From positions 124,001 to 188,000 of the forward strand of contig NZ_JBHSWJ010000002.1 of NCBI RefSeq assembly GCF_042661605.1: a stretch of DNA of 64,000 nucleotides. The letters run 5' to 3'. Below, in pieces: positions 1 through 9,698 of the stretch. A program made the translations under genes and the position numbers. The DNA is from Branchiibius cervicis. Lineage in GTDB: Bacteria > Actinomycetota > Actinomycetes > Actinomycetales > Dermatophilaceae. Under the pieces are notes generated by a model, which did no database searches, was not told the origin of the DNA, and saw only the letters and a list, made by a program, of their open reading frames with translations. Within the stretch, counting starts at the first letter, position 1. Every line of letters starts with the position of its first letter.

Positions 1-1
1 C

Positions 2-943
2 GTCCGGGAACGCCTGCCGCTGGTCGGGCCGCTGGTGCCGGTCGAGCGGAGCGGGGCGTGGTCGAGGGCGTTCACGGCCAGCGCCCTGGTCGACGGCACC
101 GAGGCGCCCGTCGTGGTCAGGGTCGGATCGCATCTGGACGATTTCGCCAAGGACGCGCTGGCCAGCGGATGGGAATGCCCGCAACTGCCGGTACCGCCGG
201 CGTACGCGATCTTCCCGGTCGACGACGAGTTCGCGATGGTGACCGGCCGCCGGTACGGCGTCTTCCTGGAGGATCTGGACGCGTCGGCCTGGGGCCGTGC
301 TCTCCCGCACGTCTTCGACGCGGTCGACGCGCTGCGAGCGGTCCCGTTAGTGGCCGCTGCGCCGGCGGACGTCGACACCGGCGGCCTCGATCTGCCATTC
401 GATCCGGCGATCGTCGGCGTCACCCGGCCGTGGCGCGAGTGGCTCACCGACCTGCAGGACGACCCGAGCGCCCGCGGTGGCGGATGGGCACCACGGCTGG
501 CAGGCTCGCCGACCGGGGATCACTCGTTCCACGCGGGCCTCGAGTTCCTGCACGGGCTGGTCGACGGCGTGGAGCCGCCCCGCAGCTTCGTTCACTCGGA
601 TCTGTTGCACGGCAACGTGCTCGCTGCCGCCGACGGCTCACGTATCGAAGCGATCTTCGACTGGGGTTGCCTCTTCGCCGGCGACTACCTCTACGACATC
701 GCCTGGCTGGATTTCTGGGCGCCGTGGCATCCCGGTCTGGCCGCGCACGACGTACCGGCCCTGGCCCGCCAGCGGTTCGCCGGCAGTGATCCGCAGGCCG
801 GTCTCTTCGACGTGCGGCTGCGGGCCTGCGCGGTGCACATCGGGCTGTGCCACCTCGCCTACTTCGCATTCGTCGACAACCCCGCACAGATCGCCGCGAC
901 CGATCGGCGGCTGGCACAGTACGACGGCCGCGCGGGTTCGTGA
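2..943 (+). CDS. Aminoglycoside/hygromycin phosphotransferase-like kinase (5' truncated by window edge)
   Basis: The reading frame is open from base 2, so the true start probably lies outside the window; a GTG at 35 is the first internal start. The protein kinase-like fold of the APH family is shown by HSDLLHGNVL, the catalytic loop (HxDxxxxN), about 187 residues after that GTG, and by IFDWG, the metal-binding Asp, about 20 residues later. The aromatic C-terminal part (YLYDIAWLDFWAPW) is typical of the family. The substrate cannot be told: many actinobacterial members phosphorylate small molecules other than drugs, so resistance should not be assumed. A bidirectional hairpin follows immediately. 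Confidence 0.8.
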   Translation, partial: VRERLPLVGPLVPVERSGAWSRAFTASALVDGTEAPVVVRVGSHLDDFAKDALASGWECPQLPVPPAYAIFPVDDEFAMVTGRRYGVFLEDLDASAWGRALPHVFDAVDALRAVPLVAAAPADVDTGGLDLPFDPAIVGVTRPWREWLTDLQDDPSARGGGWAPRLAGSPTGDHSFHAGLEFLHGLVDGVEPPRSFVHSDLLHGNVLAAADGSRIEAIFDWGCLFAGDYLYDIAWLDFWAPWHPGLAAHDVPALARQRFAGSDPQAGLFDVRLRACAVHIGLCHLAYFAFVDNPAQIAATDRRLAQYDGRAGS

Positions 944-969
944 GCAGGCGCGCGCCGGTGCCGATGCAG

Positions 970-999
970 AAGCGCCCCACCGGATCCGGCGGGGCGCTT
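970..999. terminator. Bidirectional hairpin between kinase and hup
   Basis: Inverted repeat AAGCGCCCC (970-978) and GGGGCGCTT (991-999), with a 12-nt centre that is itself GC-rich. It sits between two convergent genes, so it can end transcription from both sides. Confidence 0.75.
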
Positions 1000-1016
1000 C
1001 ACGGACGGACTGGGTC

Positions 1017-1292
1017 TCAGCCCTTGGCGGCAGCCTTCAGCTTGCTGCCGGCGGTGATCTTGGCCGCGTGCGACGCCGGGATCTTGATCTCGGCGCCGGT
1101 CTGCGGGTTGCGGCCGGTACGAGCGGAACGCTCGACCCGCTCGATGGTCAGCAGACCCGGCAGCTGGATCTTCTCGCCGCGGCCGATCGCCTCGAGGATG
1201 ACGTCGTTCAGGCCGGCGATCACAGCAGTGGCGTCCTTGACGGAGACGCCGGTGCGCTGAGCAATCGTGCTCGCGAGGTCAGTGCGGTTCAT
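1017..1292 (-). CDS. hup: HU-family nucleoid DNA-binding protein
   Basis: 91 residues, the normal length for a bacterial HU without the lysine-rich tail found in some actinobacteria. It starts MNRTDLASTIAQRTG, and the DNA-binding arm carries the conserved GRNPQTG (about residues 61-67) followed by IKIPASHAAKI. HU dimers bend and compact the chromosome in the cytoplasm. The start is ATG at 1292. It is transcribed convergently to the upstream kinase, and the two share the hairpin at 970-999. IHF alpha/beta are unlikely in this phylum; mIHF is a different fold. Confidence 0.95.
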   Translation of the reverse strand: MNRTDLASTIAQRTGVSVKDATAVIAGLNDVILEAIGRGEKIQLPGLLTIERVERSARTGRNPQTGAEIKIPASHAAKITAGSKLKAAAKG

Positions 1293-1430
1293 GGATGGTC
1301 CTGTCTCTTATCGGGTGCGCCCGTGGCCGGGCACCTGACGACGGGCCACAGGGTCGCGACTCTGCGGTCCTGACGACAGTCCACCATATATCGGCGGAAT
1401 TTCGCGGATTTCGGGCGGTAGGGGGCTTGA

Positions 1431-1841
1431 TCAGCGGGCGCTGTCAGCCGCCTCGGTGACCTCGTGCGGTGCGTCCTCGCCCGGTGCGTCGTACGACGAC
1501 CCGTCGGCGTACGTGCCTCGCACCAGCGGTGTCTCGTCGGCCAGGTCGCCCTGCAGCACGGGTCCGCTCGGCTTGTTGGTGGTTGCGGCCGAAAACCCTG
1601 CTGCTAGAGCAGATTTCGCCGCATCGGCGGCTCCGCGCACGGCCGCCTGGCCGGCGGCGGCGGCGACCTCGGGACCCTTCTGCTTGATCTGGTTCGTGGC
1701 CTTCCCGACCTGGCCCTGCACGGCGTCGCTGCGCCACGCCCGGCCGGCCGTCGTTCTGAGTTGTTCGTAACGCTGCCGTCCGGCGCGGGCGCCGAGAACG
1801 TACCCGATGGCGGCACCGGTGAGCAGTGTCAGCTTGTTCAT
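1431..1841 (-). CDS. YtxH-like small membrane-anchored protein
   Basis: 136 residues. The N-terminus TLLTGAAIGYVLGARAGRQRY is the glycine-rich membrane segment plus arginine patch seen in actinobacterial YtxH/YtxH-like proteins. It is followed by an Ala/Gln/Lys-rich helical region (about 35-90) and an acidic tail (about 95-136). The ATG at 1841 has AGAGGA about eight bases upstream on the minus strand. The function is unknown; the family is loosely tied to general stress. It stands alone, just upstream of tRNA-Ser on the other strand. Confidence 0.7.
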   Translation of the reverse strand: MNKLTLLTGAAIGYVLGARAGRQRYEQLRTTAGRAWRSDAVQGQVGKATNQIKQKGPEVAAAAGQAAVRGAADAAKSALAAGFSAATTNKPSGPVLQGDLADETPLVRGTYADGSSYDAPGEDAPHEVTEAADSAR

Positions 1842-1940
1842 GGTGGTCCTCTGCGAAGGCGTCAGGTCCGTCCCAGTATCCCCGATCGACCGGAAGCCCA
1901 GCCCCCGTAGGATGGCCCAGTTGCCTCATAGAGGCGGCAA

Positions 1941-2027
1941 GGAGGGCTCGCATAGTGGCCTAGTGCGGCGGTCTTGAAAACCGCTATGGGTTTACGCCCA
2001 TCGTGGGTTCGAATCCCACGCCCTCCG
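1941..2027 (+). tRNA. tRNA-Ser (anticodon TGA)
   Basis: Class II tRNA. Acceptor GGAGGGC (1941-1947) pairs with GCCCTCC (2020-2026). The anticodon stem GCGGT/ACCGC encloses loop CTTGAAA with anticodon TGA (reads UCA). The long variable arm ATGGG-TTTAC-GCCCAT is the serine hallmark, and the T arm is GTGGGTTCGAATCCCAC. No CCA is encoded. Confidence 0.95.
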
Positions 2028-2122
2028 CCGAGCGAAGCGAGGCCCGCGGCGCCCTCATGAGGGAGGAGGGCTCGCGAGGTACGAGCGAGACGGACGGTTC
2101 CCACGCCCTCCGCCGAGCGAAG
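2014..2122 (+). repeat. Direct repeat of the tRNA-Ser 3' end, with a tRNA-like remnant
   Basis: The 24 bases at 2014-2037 (tRNA T-arm/acceptor end plus ten downstream bases) recur exactly at 2099-2122. Upstream of the second copy, 2065-2075 repeats the first 11 bases of the tRNA (GGAGGGCTCGC). Thus 2065-2112 looks like a tRNA-Ser gene that lost its middle: 5' acceptor at 2065-2071 and 3' acceptor at 2105-2111. It could also act as a hairpin. The rest of 2028-2295 holds no gene. Confidence 0.7.
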
Positions 2123-2295
2123 TACGCGGACGTGGCGGCCCCTCTTCCGGAGTGTGCACGACATCGGACACTTTCCGACATCCGGGCGTCAATTACGGAA
2201 CGCTCCGTATCATTAAAGCGCAGCCGGTTCCGACCAGCGGCGCGTGCGGCGTGGTCGGCGGATCTGGCCCATCGAATCGATCAAGGAGAGCTGAC

Positions 2296-2547
2296 ATGGG
2301 GTTTCTGGATGACGCCAAGCAAAAGGCCGAGCAGCTTCTGAAAGCGGGTCAGGAGAAGTTCTCAGAGGCCGTCGATGCCACGGAAGGCTTCGCTGACGAC
2401 AAGACCGGCGGTAAATTCTCCGACGTGAAGCAGAAGGTCAGCGAGTTCGTCGAGGAGAGCAAGGACAAGCTCGGCGACCTGGTCGGGGAGGGCAAGGATA
2501 AGGTCGACGAGGTCATTGATGAGGGCGCCGACAAACTGCCCAGCTGA
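2296..2547 (+). CDS. Rv0909/MT0933-like 'antitoxin' family small helical protein
   Basis: 83 residues, starting at ATG 2296 with AAGGAG eight bases upstream. It is highly charged and helical (repeated KxKV, DKVDE), with no membrane segment. The DDKTGGKFSDV stretch (about residues 35-45) matches the conserved core of the small actinobacterial family named after Mycobacterium tuberculosis Rv0909, annotated as a toxin-antitoxin antitoxin. No toxin-like gene is adjacent, so the antitoxin role is doubtful here; a CsbD/LEA-like stress protein is the alternative. The next gene, a LapA-like membrane protein, follows after 42 bases in the same direction. Confidence 0.65.
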   Translation: MGFLDDAKQKAEQLLKAGQEKFSEAVDATEGFADDKTGGKFSDVKQKVSEFVEESKDKLGDLVGEGKDKVDEVIDEGADKLPS

Positions 2548-2589
2548 GTGAGCCCCTCGCGGGATGACAAACACCATGGAGGGTGCCTG

Positions 2590-2841
2590 ATGAGCACATC
2601 ACCGGTTGCCAAGGACCAAAGGTCCAGTTTCATCAACGCTCGTACGATCGCCGCTGCGGTCATCGTGGTCCTGGCGCTGATCTTCATCTTTTCCAACACG
2701 GCGTCGGCGACGTTGCGCTTCCTCGGCCTGCACTGGTCGATGCCGGGCTGGGTCTGGTTCATCGTGTTGTTCGCAGCGGGTGTGATTGCCGGATCCCTCT
2801 GGCCCTGGCTCACTCTCAAGCGGCGCATGGGCTGGGGCTGA
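2590..2841 (+). CDS. LapA/DUF1049-like small two-helix membrane protein
   Basis: 83 residues from ATG 2590 (GGAGGG ten bases before). Helix one is about residues 17-37 (IAAAVIVVLALIFIFSN) and helix two about 50-70 (WVWFIVLFAAGVIAGSLWPW); the second carries the Gly-x-x-x-Gly pattern of the lipopolysaccharide-assembly-protein-A-like family. In Gram-positives the role is unknown; LPS is absent, so the family name should not be read literally. It is likely co-transcribed with the preceding helical protein and the FUSC gene 15 bases downstream. Confidence 0.7.
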   Translation: MSTSPVAKDQRSSFINARTIAAAVIVVLALIFIFSNTASATLRFLGLHWSMPGWVWFIVLFAAGVIAGSLWPWLTLKRRMGWG

Positions 2842-2856
2842 GTCCGCGGTGATCCG

Positions 2857-3830
2857 ATGGCGTTGACGGCAACGCCCGGAGCGATCGCCCGGTATGCAGC
2901 GGGCATTCTGCTGTGCCTCGCACCGCTGTTCATCGTGTTCCTCAGCCCGGCGGGCGGCGATGCCACCCTCGTCTACGTCGGTGTGCTGCCGACGTTCGTG
3001 TCACTGATCAGCGGGTCACTGGTCGCTCTGGGCGTCGCCTTCGCGACTTCTGCGGTGGTTTTCGTCGGTCTGTTGGTCAGCCCGCACGCCGCGCTGGCCG
3101 CCGGGCTCATGGCGGTCCTGGGTCTGGTGGTTGCGTGGTCCTTTCGCCACGGCTGGGAGGTACCCGCGACCTATGTCGCAACCCAGGCGGCCCTTGCGGC
3201 GATCGCGGCACCACACGTGACGATGCTGCAGGACCACCCGGCGAACACCGTCCCGGCGGCTGCTGCTGCAGCAGGATTCGTGCTCTTCGGGGGCTCTGGG
3301 TCGCGATCACCGGGCACTTCCTACTCGGCGATCTGGCGCAACCGCACCCGCCACTGACCACCCACCTGGTGACCTTCGGAGTCGTGCTTGCCCTCCTGCT
3401 GGCGATCGAGACGTACGCCGCGATTGCGTGGATCCCGGGGACCAACGTGTGGTGGGTCGTGCTCACGACGCTGGTCGTGCTGTCACCGGACCAGAAACAC
3501 TCGATGAGCCGTTCGGTGGAACGGGCTGGGGGTACTGTCCTCGGCGCGATCGTCGCGACCGCGGTCATCTCGCTACTGGGAAGGGGTACCACGCTGACCC
3601 TGGTCGGAGTCGTCGCGGCGCTCCTGACGGCCATGGCCTACGTAACCGCCCGCTACTGGATCTTCGCCGCTCTGCTCACGTTCGCGCTGGTGGTGTTGAC
3701 CGTGCCGGCCGACCGCGTCGTACACAGCAGTGCCGATCGCATCGGCTACACACTGATCGCTGCGGCAGTGGCACTCGTCGTCTCCGCTGCGTTGAAACGA
3801 CTCATCGTCCGCTACCCACACCTGCCCTGA
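2857..3830 (+). CDS. FUSC-family membrane protein (aromatic-acid-exporter-like), one-base frameshift
   Basis: Two overlapping frames together give an uninterrupted protein of about 324 residues. The N-terminal half (2857 to about 3293) has several hydrophobic helices. After TTC-GGG at the G5 run 3289-3293 the frame moves by one, and the downstream frame continues LWVAITGHFLLGD, then the FUSC_2-type core (WIPGTNVWWVVLTTLVVL, then SPDQKHSMSRSVERAGGTVL). Restoring a sixth G joins the two exactly. Known relatives such as YccS/AaeB are inner-membrane proteins implicated in aromatic acid efflux; the substrate here is unknown. I read the break as a sequencing error (see findings). Confidence 0.75.
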
Positions 3831-3855
3831 TCCACCACCTACCCAGGAGTCCACG

Positions 3856-5094
3856 ATGGCCGCCCTGACCGACGCCGAACTCGCCGACGTCTATCGAGAT
3901 CTGCACCTGAACCCGGAGCTGTCCTTCCAGGAGCAGCGGACCGCCGCAATCGCGGCCGAGCATCTGACCGAAGCCGGTTTCGAGGTCACGACCGGCATCG
4001 GGGGTACCGGAGTGGTGGGCATCCTGCGCCGGGGTGCCGGGGCGACCGTCCTGCTGCGCGCCGACATGGACGCCCTCCCGGTGGCCGAAGAGACCGGGTT
4101 GCCCTACGCCAGCACCAGGACGGCCACTGCCGCCAACGGCGACACGGTGCCGGTCATGCACGCCTGTGGGCACGACGTACACACCACCTGTCTGATCGGT
4201 GCGGTCCGGGCGCTCGCGGCGGATGACTCGTGGAGTGGCACGCTCATCGCGGTCTTCCAGCCAGCGGAGGAGCTCGGCGCCGGGGCCGGGGCGATGGTCA
4301 AGGACGGGTTGTTCGACATCGTCCCGAAGCCGGACGTCGTGCTCGGTCAGCACGTGGCCCCCGCACCGGCGGGCTTCCTGGGTGTCCAGGACGGTGCCTC
4401 CTTCGCGGCCCCCGATGCCATCCTGATCACTCTCTTCGGGGCCGGCGGCCACGGATCACGACCCGAGACCACCATCGATCCGGTCCTGATGGCCGCTGCC
4501 CTGACCCTCCGGCTGCAGGGCATTGTCTCCCGCGAGGTGGCCGGCACCGAGATGGCCGTGTTGTCGGTGGTGTCCATCAACAGCGGCGGCGCCACCTTCA
4601 ACGTGATCCCCGACACCGCTCAACTGCGCCTCACGTTGCGCACGTATGACCGGGGAGTGCGCGACCGCATTGTCGCCGCCATCGAGCGGATCACCAAGGC
4701 AGAGGCAATGGCGAGCGGTGCGACCAAAGAGCCGACCGTCGAGTACGTCGAGTCCTTCCCCGCCGCGGTCAACGACCATGCCGCAGCGGCTCAGGTCCGT
4801 GAAGCATTCGCGCGCGACCTGCCGGAGGTGATCCAGGCGCAGCCGGGTTCGGTCACCGGTAGCGAGGACGTCAGCGTCCTGGCGGAGGCGGCGGGAGCGC
4901 CGTTGGCGTTCTGGATCCTCGGTGGCGCCGACCCCGCGCTGTTCAAGAGCGCCACCTCCATCGCGGAGCTGCAGCGCATCGTGGGGGAGTTGCCCTCGAA
5001 CCACTCACCCTTCTTCGCGCCGGTCATCACTCCCACACTTCAGATCGGCGTCGCTGCCCTGCTGTCCGCAGCCAAGGCGTGGTTGAAAGCCTGA
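3856..5094 (+). CDS. M20-family amidohydrolase (N-acyl-amino-acid/hippurate-type peptidase)
   Basis: 412 residues, normal for M20D amidohydrolases; ATG 3856 has an AGGAG 8-12 bases before. Metal ligands are visible in ADMDALPV, HACGHDVHT and the QPAEELGAGA Glu pair. The lid domain starts with GGHGSRPETTIDPV, and a last metal-binding His lies in NHSPFFAP. The enzyme cleaves N-acyl or N-aroyl amides of amino acids with two metal ions in the cytoplasm. The exact acyl group is not determinable. It follows the FUSC gene by 25 bases, so a shared transcript handling aromatic amides is possible but unproven. Confidence 0.88.
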   Translation: MAALTDAELADVYRDLHLNPELSFQEQRTAAIAAEHLTEAGFEVTTGIGGTGVVGILRRGAGATVLLRADMDALPVAEETGLPYASTRTATAANGDTVPVMHACGHDVHTTCLIGAVRALAADDSWSGTLIAVFQPAEELGAGAGAMVKDGLFDIVPKPDVVLGQHVAPAPAGFLGVQDGASFAAPDAILITLFGAGGHGSRPETTIDPVLMAAALTLRLQGIVSREVAGTEMAVLSVVSINSGGATFNVIPDTAQLRLTLRTYDRGVRDRIVAAIERITKAEAMASGATKEPTVEYVESFPAAVNDHAAAAQVREAFARDLPEVIQAQPGSVTGSEDVSVLAEAAGAPLAFWILGGADPALFKSATSIAELQRIVGELPSNHSPFFAPVITPTLQIGVAALLSAAKAWLKA

Positions 5095-5097
5095 GCC

Positions 5098-6821
5098 TCA
5101 CTCCGGGGAGTCGACGAACTCCTTGCTCTTGGCGATCGCGAAGCCCTTCATCTGGGCGAAGGTCGGCTTGGGCGGCACCGAGATCTCGTCCGGATTGGTG
5201 AGTACGTCGAGCAGTACCGGACCGTCGTGCGCCAGGGCTTCCGCGACGGCGGAATCCACGTCCTTTGCCTCTGTCACCCGGATCCCCTTGAGTCCCAGTG
5301 CGTTGGCGACAGCGGCGAAGTCGGGATTGTGCAGCACCGTGCCGAACTCGGGCAATCCGACCTGCTCCATCTCCAGCTTCACCATCCCCAGCCGGCCGTT
5401 GTCGAAGAGCACCACCTTGATCGGCAGGTCGTGGGTGACCGCGGTCATCAGGTCGCCGAGCAACATCGACAGACCGCCGTCGCCGCTGAAGGAGATCACC
5501 TGCCGTACGCGGTCCAGGGCCTGCGCGCCGAGGGCCTGCGGCATGGCGTTGGCCATCGAGCCCAGGTTGTAGGAACCGATCAGCCGCCGCGATTCGCCGA
5601 AGCGCACGAACCGTGACAGCCACACCGTCGACATCCCCGTGTCGGAGGTGAAGATTGCGTCGTCGGTGGCGTGCCGGTCCACGGCAGCGGCCAGCAACTC
5701 CGGCCGGATCCGTTCGTCGGGATTGTCGACCTTGCGGCGCAACAGCCCGAATCCCTTGCGCTCGTAAGCCGGATCGGTGAAGTGCTCCTGGCCGTCCCGC
5801 CACTTCTGATAGAGCGTCCGAGCGTGATCCAGGTGGCCCGTGTCCGTCTTCGGCTCCAGTCCGGACAGCAGCGCCTTGATCCCCAGGGCAGCGTCGCCGA
5901 CGATCGGGTGGGTCACCGGGGTCCGCCGCCCGATGTGCGCGCCCCGCACGTCCAACTGCACGACCGTCTTCCCCTCGGGCAGGAATTCGGTGTAGGGGAA
6001 GTCCGTGCCGACCATCACCAATGCATCGCACGACGAGAAAGCGAGAGCCGTGGCGGGATTGCCGATCAGCCCGGATTGGCCGATCTCGTAGGGGTTGTCG
6101 TGCTCCAGGCCTTCCTTGCCCTTGAGGCTCAGCACCATGGGCGCGTTCAACCGTCCCGCCAGCTCCAACACCTCATCGCGCGCCCCCCGAGCGCCCATGC
6201 CCACCAGCATCGTCACTTTCGCGGCCGCGTTGATGGCTTCTGCGGCGGCCGTGACGGCCGCCGCTTGGGGAACGAGGGTCGGTGCGCTCGACACGAACTG
6301 CGGCACCGGTGTGTCCTTGTCGACCTCCAGACCGCCGACGTCACCGGGCAGCGTCAACACCGCCACGCCTCGTTGCGACAGAGCGGCGTTCACCGCCTGC
6401 TCGATCAGATAGGGCACCTGCTCGGGCCCGACCAGCGTCTGGCAGAACACCGAGACGTCGGCGAACAGTTTGTCGTTGTCGACCTCCTGGAAGAAGTCCG
6501 TGCCCATTGATTCCCGCGGCACCTGACCACAGATCGCCAGGACGGGGGTGTGGGACTTCTTCGCGTCGTACAAGCCATTGAGCAGGTGAATAGCTCCCGG
6601 CCCTACCGTCCCCATGCACACGGCCAGGTCGTCGGTCAGTTGGGACTGGGCGCTGGCAGCGAACGCTGCTGCCTCTTCGTGACGTACGCCGAGCCATTCC
6701 ATCCGCTCTTCCCGGCGGATCGCGTCGGTCACCGGGTTGAGGGCGTCACCGACCACCCCCAGACCTGACGTACGCCGTGGTCGGCCAGTGCGGTGATGAT
6801 CAGGTCGGCGATGGTGGTCAC
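5098..6821 (-). CDS. poxB: Thiamine-diphosphate pyruvate oxidase/dehydrogenase, one-base frameshift near the 5' end
   Basis: Reconstructed length is about 574 residues, close to E. coli PoxB. The GTG at 6821 has AGGAG upstream and reads VTTIADLIITALADHGVRQVWG. The frame then slips in the C5 run 6756-6760 (G5 on the coding strand), and the long frame resumes with VVGDALNPVTDAIRREER. Active-site Glu in RHEEAAAFA (about 50); central FAD/TPP domain; C-terminal TPP motif SGDGGLSMLLGDL with DNGRLGMVK. It oxidises pyruvate to acetate and CO2, passing electrons to the membrane quinone pool. Acetolactate synthase is the alternative, but the match in the C-terminal part favours pyruvate oxidase. It sits directly downstream of an FMN-binding glutamate-synthase-like gene. 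Confidence 0.85.
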
Positions 6822-6846
6822 GAGATCTCCTGGGAGCGTGCGGATT

Positions 6847-8429
6847 TCACGGGGCGAAGCGGTCCGGGTCCGCTGCGGCCCAGTCCTTCGCCCAGTCTTG
6901 CGGTGGCTCGTCCAGCAACTCACCCGATCGGAGGCCCTGCACGATCTCCGCGTAGGACTCGATGGTGCCGTGGTTGATCCGGCGGCGCAGCATGTGCGGT
7001 TGCAGATCCTCGAAGGAGTGCAAACCCATCGACGCCACGATCTGCATCGCCTGGTTGACGGTGCCCTGCTGGTAGTCGGTGACGCGCTGGGCCTTGCTCG
7101 GCACGTCGAGGGCGCGTTGCCGTCGCGGATCCTGGGTCGCGACACCCACGGGGCAGGTGTTCTTGTCGCATTCCTGGGCCTGGATGCAGCCCACGGCCAT
7201 CATCATGGCGCGCGCCGCGTTGAGGTAGTCGGCGCCCTGGATCAGGCGCTTGACGACATCGACCCCCGTGGAGACCTTCCCGGAGGCGCCGATCTTGATC
7301 CGGTCGCGCAGCCCGACGCCGATCAGCGCGTTGTGGATCGTCATCAGACCTTCGGTCAGCGGCATCCCCACGTGGTCCGAATACTCCACGGGCGCCGCGC
7401 CCGTCCGCCTTCGGCGCCGTCGACGGTGATGAAGTCGGGGTAGATCCGCTCCTCGAGCATCGCTTTGCAGATGGCCAGGAAGTCGGTGCGCGAGCCGAGA
7501 CACAGCTTGAAGCCGGTCGGCTTGCCGCCGGCCAGCTCCCGCATGTGCCCGATGAAGCGCACCAGCTCCCGCGGTGTGCTGAACACCTGGTGGTAGGCGG
7601 GCGACACGACCGTCTGGCCCTGCGGTACGTCGCGGGTCTGGGCGATCTCCTTAGTCACCTTCGCCCCCGGTAGGACACCGCCGATGCCGGGTTTGGCGCC
7701 CTGCGAGAGCTTCAGATGCACCATTTTGACCTGATCGTCGGCCGCCTTCTTGGCGAACTCCTGCTCATCGAAACCGCCGTCTTTGGTGCGGCAGCCGAAG
7801 TAGCCCGAGCCGACCTCCCACACCAGGTCGCCGCCGCCACGGCGGTGGTAGGGACTGATCGCGCCCTCGCCGGTGTCATGGGCGAAGCCGCCGGCCTGCG
7901 CTCCGCGGTTCAGCGCTTCGATCGCGTGCGCGGACAGGGCGCCGAAGCTCATCGCGCTGACGTTGAGCAGCGCCATGTCGTAGGGCTGGGTGCAATCCGG
8001 GCCGCCGATCCGTACCCGCGGCGGGCGCTCCATGGTCTTGACCGGTGCCGTGGAGTGCACCAGGTACTCGTACCCCACTTCGTACAGATCCCGCTCGGTG
8101 CCGAACGGGTGCTCGCCCTTGATCCCCTTGGCGCGCTGGTAGATCGTCGTGCGGGTGTTGCGGTCGTAGGGCCGGCCGTCGAAGTTGCGCTCGATGAAGT
8201 ACTGCTGCATCTCCGGACGGATCGCCTCCATCAGGAAACGCAGGTGGCCGAAGACCGGGTAGTTGCGCAGAACGGCGTGCTTTTTCTGGGTGACGTCGTA
8301 GATGGCGACCGCCAGGAAGCACACCACGATCGCCACCAGCAGCCACCATGCCCATCCGCCGATCGCCGCGACGGTGGCACTGACGATGCCGAGGAAGGCG
8401 AGGACGACCAGGACGTAGAAACGCAGCAC
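6847..8429 (-). CDS. Membrane-anchored FMN-binding glutamate synthase-like protein, one-base frameshift
   Basis: About 527 residues after joining two frames. Start GTG 8429. Two N-terminal hydrophobic segments (about 5-45) anchor the protein. The large FMN domain follows: NVSAMSFGALSAHAIEAL, KLSQGAKPGIGGVLPGAKV, ITVDGAEGG, then after the break TGAAPVEYSDHVGMPL, and the cysteine cluster IQAQECDKNTCPVGVATQ. The break lies at 7404-7406, where one G is missing. Members resemble the synthase domain of GltB but lack the amidotransferase domain; physiological activity is not established. The gap to the pyruvate oxidase start is only 25 bases, suggesting a shared transcript. Confidence 0.82.
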
Positions 8430-8459
8430 GCGCCATACCTACCACTCGGGGCTGATGGT

Positions 8460-9698
8460 TCACCCCCGCGCGGCCGAACGAAGCATCACCGGTGCGCAGG
8501 CCAGGATGGTCAGCGCCACCAGCGCCGCGAAGACCACCAGCACGGTCGGGATCGACCACCACGTCGCGACCACCCCGACCGCGATGACCGGCAGGGTGAT
8601 CCCGACGTACGCCGCGAGGAAGAGTCCCGCCAGCGTCCCACCCCGTGCGTCGGGCTGGCTGAAACGCACTGCGGTGGCGACGGACGCCTGGAAGATGAGG
8701 CCGACGCCCGCACCGGCGACCACTCCTGCGACCACGAACAGCGGCAGGGTGCGCACGATGGCAGCAAGCGCGACCAGGGCCAACCCGATGACGATCGAGC
8801 AGACGCCGGTGATCAGCCGCCGACGCTGGTCGAGGCCGCCGAGCAGGACTTGCACCAGGGCGGATGCGCCGAGCACGCCGAAGACGATGGCGCCGGTGAC
8901 CAGGGGAGCGCCGTACCCGAGGACACGCCCGACGAACGTTCCGGTCAGGGACGTGAAGAAACCCAGCACGGAGAAGGCCGCACCCGCCGCCAGCGCTGCT
9001 GCGCGGAACGGCGCCCGGCCCTCGGGCAGCAGGGCCACCTGCTGCGGGCGGTACGCCGGACGATTCTGCGCGGGAACGGGATTCACGGTTTCGGGGGTTG
9101 CCCACAGGGCCACGACGGTCAGTACTGCCAGGGCCAGGAACACGACGTACGGGATGATCATCGGGTCCGGCAGGAGGGTGACCAGCAGGCCGCCGATCAG
9201 CGGGCCGAGGGCCAGGCCCCCGGTGTTGACCACGGTCGCCACGGTCGATGCGAAGGCGGGCGAGCGGTCGGGGCGGTGAGCCGCGGCGAGCTCCCCCAAC
9301 GCCGCTGTTGCCGTCGGGGTCAGGACGCCGATCGCCAGCCCGGAGATGAGCCGGGCGATCAGTAGCGCGGGGGTGTCCTGCGAGATGACGAAAATTGCCG
9401 CACTGATCATGGTCAGACCGATCGCCACGGCCAGCATTCGGCGCCGACCGTGCACGTCGCTGAGGTGCCCGGCGAAATACAGACCGATCATCACCCCGAT
9501 GCCGTACGCGGCGAAGATCAGCGTGATCACGAACGTCGGGAAGCCGTCGCGCTCCTGGTAATAGCGGTAGATCGGCGTCGGAACGGTCGTGAAGGCCATC
9601 AGGGTCATGAAGGTCGCGGCCAGCAGCCAGAAGCCGCGCCCGTGGGCCGATCGGCCGGCGTCGGCGGAGACCTCGGTCACCGGAAGGGAAGTCGTCAT
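8460..9698 (-). CDS. MFS transporter (12 TM, drug/metabolite efflux type)
   Basis: 412 residues with twelve predicted hydrophobic helices; ATG at 9698. The loop 2-3 signature of the major facilitator superfamily is visible as GHLSDVHGRRRML (about residues 77-89), and the second-half equivalent is weaker. The gene is divergent from a LysR regulator, with an 82-base intergenic region carrying short inverted repeats; this arrangement usually means the regulator controls the pump. Substrate is unknown. The end of the gene lies 30 bases from the start of the FMN protein gene on the same strand. Confidence 0.85.
   Translation of the reverse strand: MTTSLPVTEVSADAGRSAHGRGFWLLAATFMTLMAFTTVPTPIYRYYQERDGFPTFVITLIFAAYGIGVMIGLYFAGHLSDVHGRRRMLAVAIGLTMISAAIFVISQDTPALLIARLISGLAIGVLTPTATAALGELAAAHRPDRSPAFASTVATVVNTGGLALGPLIGGLLVTLLPDPMIIPYVVFLALAVLTVVALWATPETVNPVPAQNRPAYRPQQVALLPEGRAPFRAAALAAGAAFSVLGFFTSLTGTFVGRVLGYGAPLVTGAIVFGVLGASALVQVLLGGLDQRRRLITGVCSIVIGLALVALAAIVRTLPLFVVAGVVAGAGVGLIFQASVATAVRFSQPDARGGTLAGLFLAAYVGITLPVIAVGVVATWWSIPTVLVVFAALVALTILACAPVMLRSAARG

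Noticed and set aside
2296..2547. Complete toxin-antitoxin pair
   Set aside because: Only the Rv0909-like small protein is present; neighbouring genes are membrane proteins, not toxins.
3289..3293. Programmed frameshifting or phase variation at G/C runs
   Set aside because: Runs are only two to five bases, no slippery heptamer plus structure is seen, and the same one-base loss recurs in unrelated genes including fumC; sequencing error explains all.
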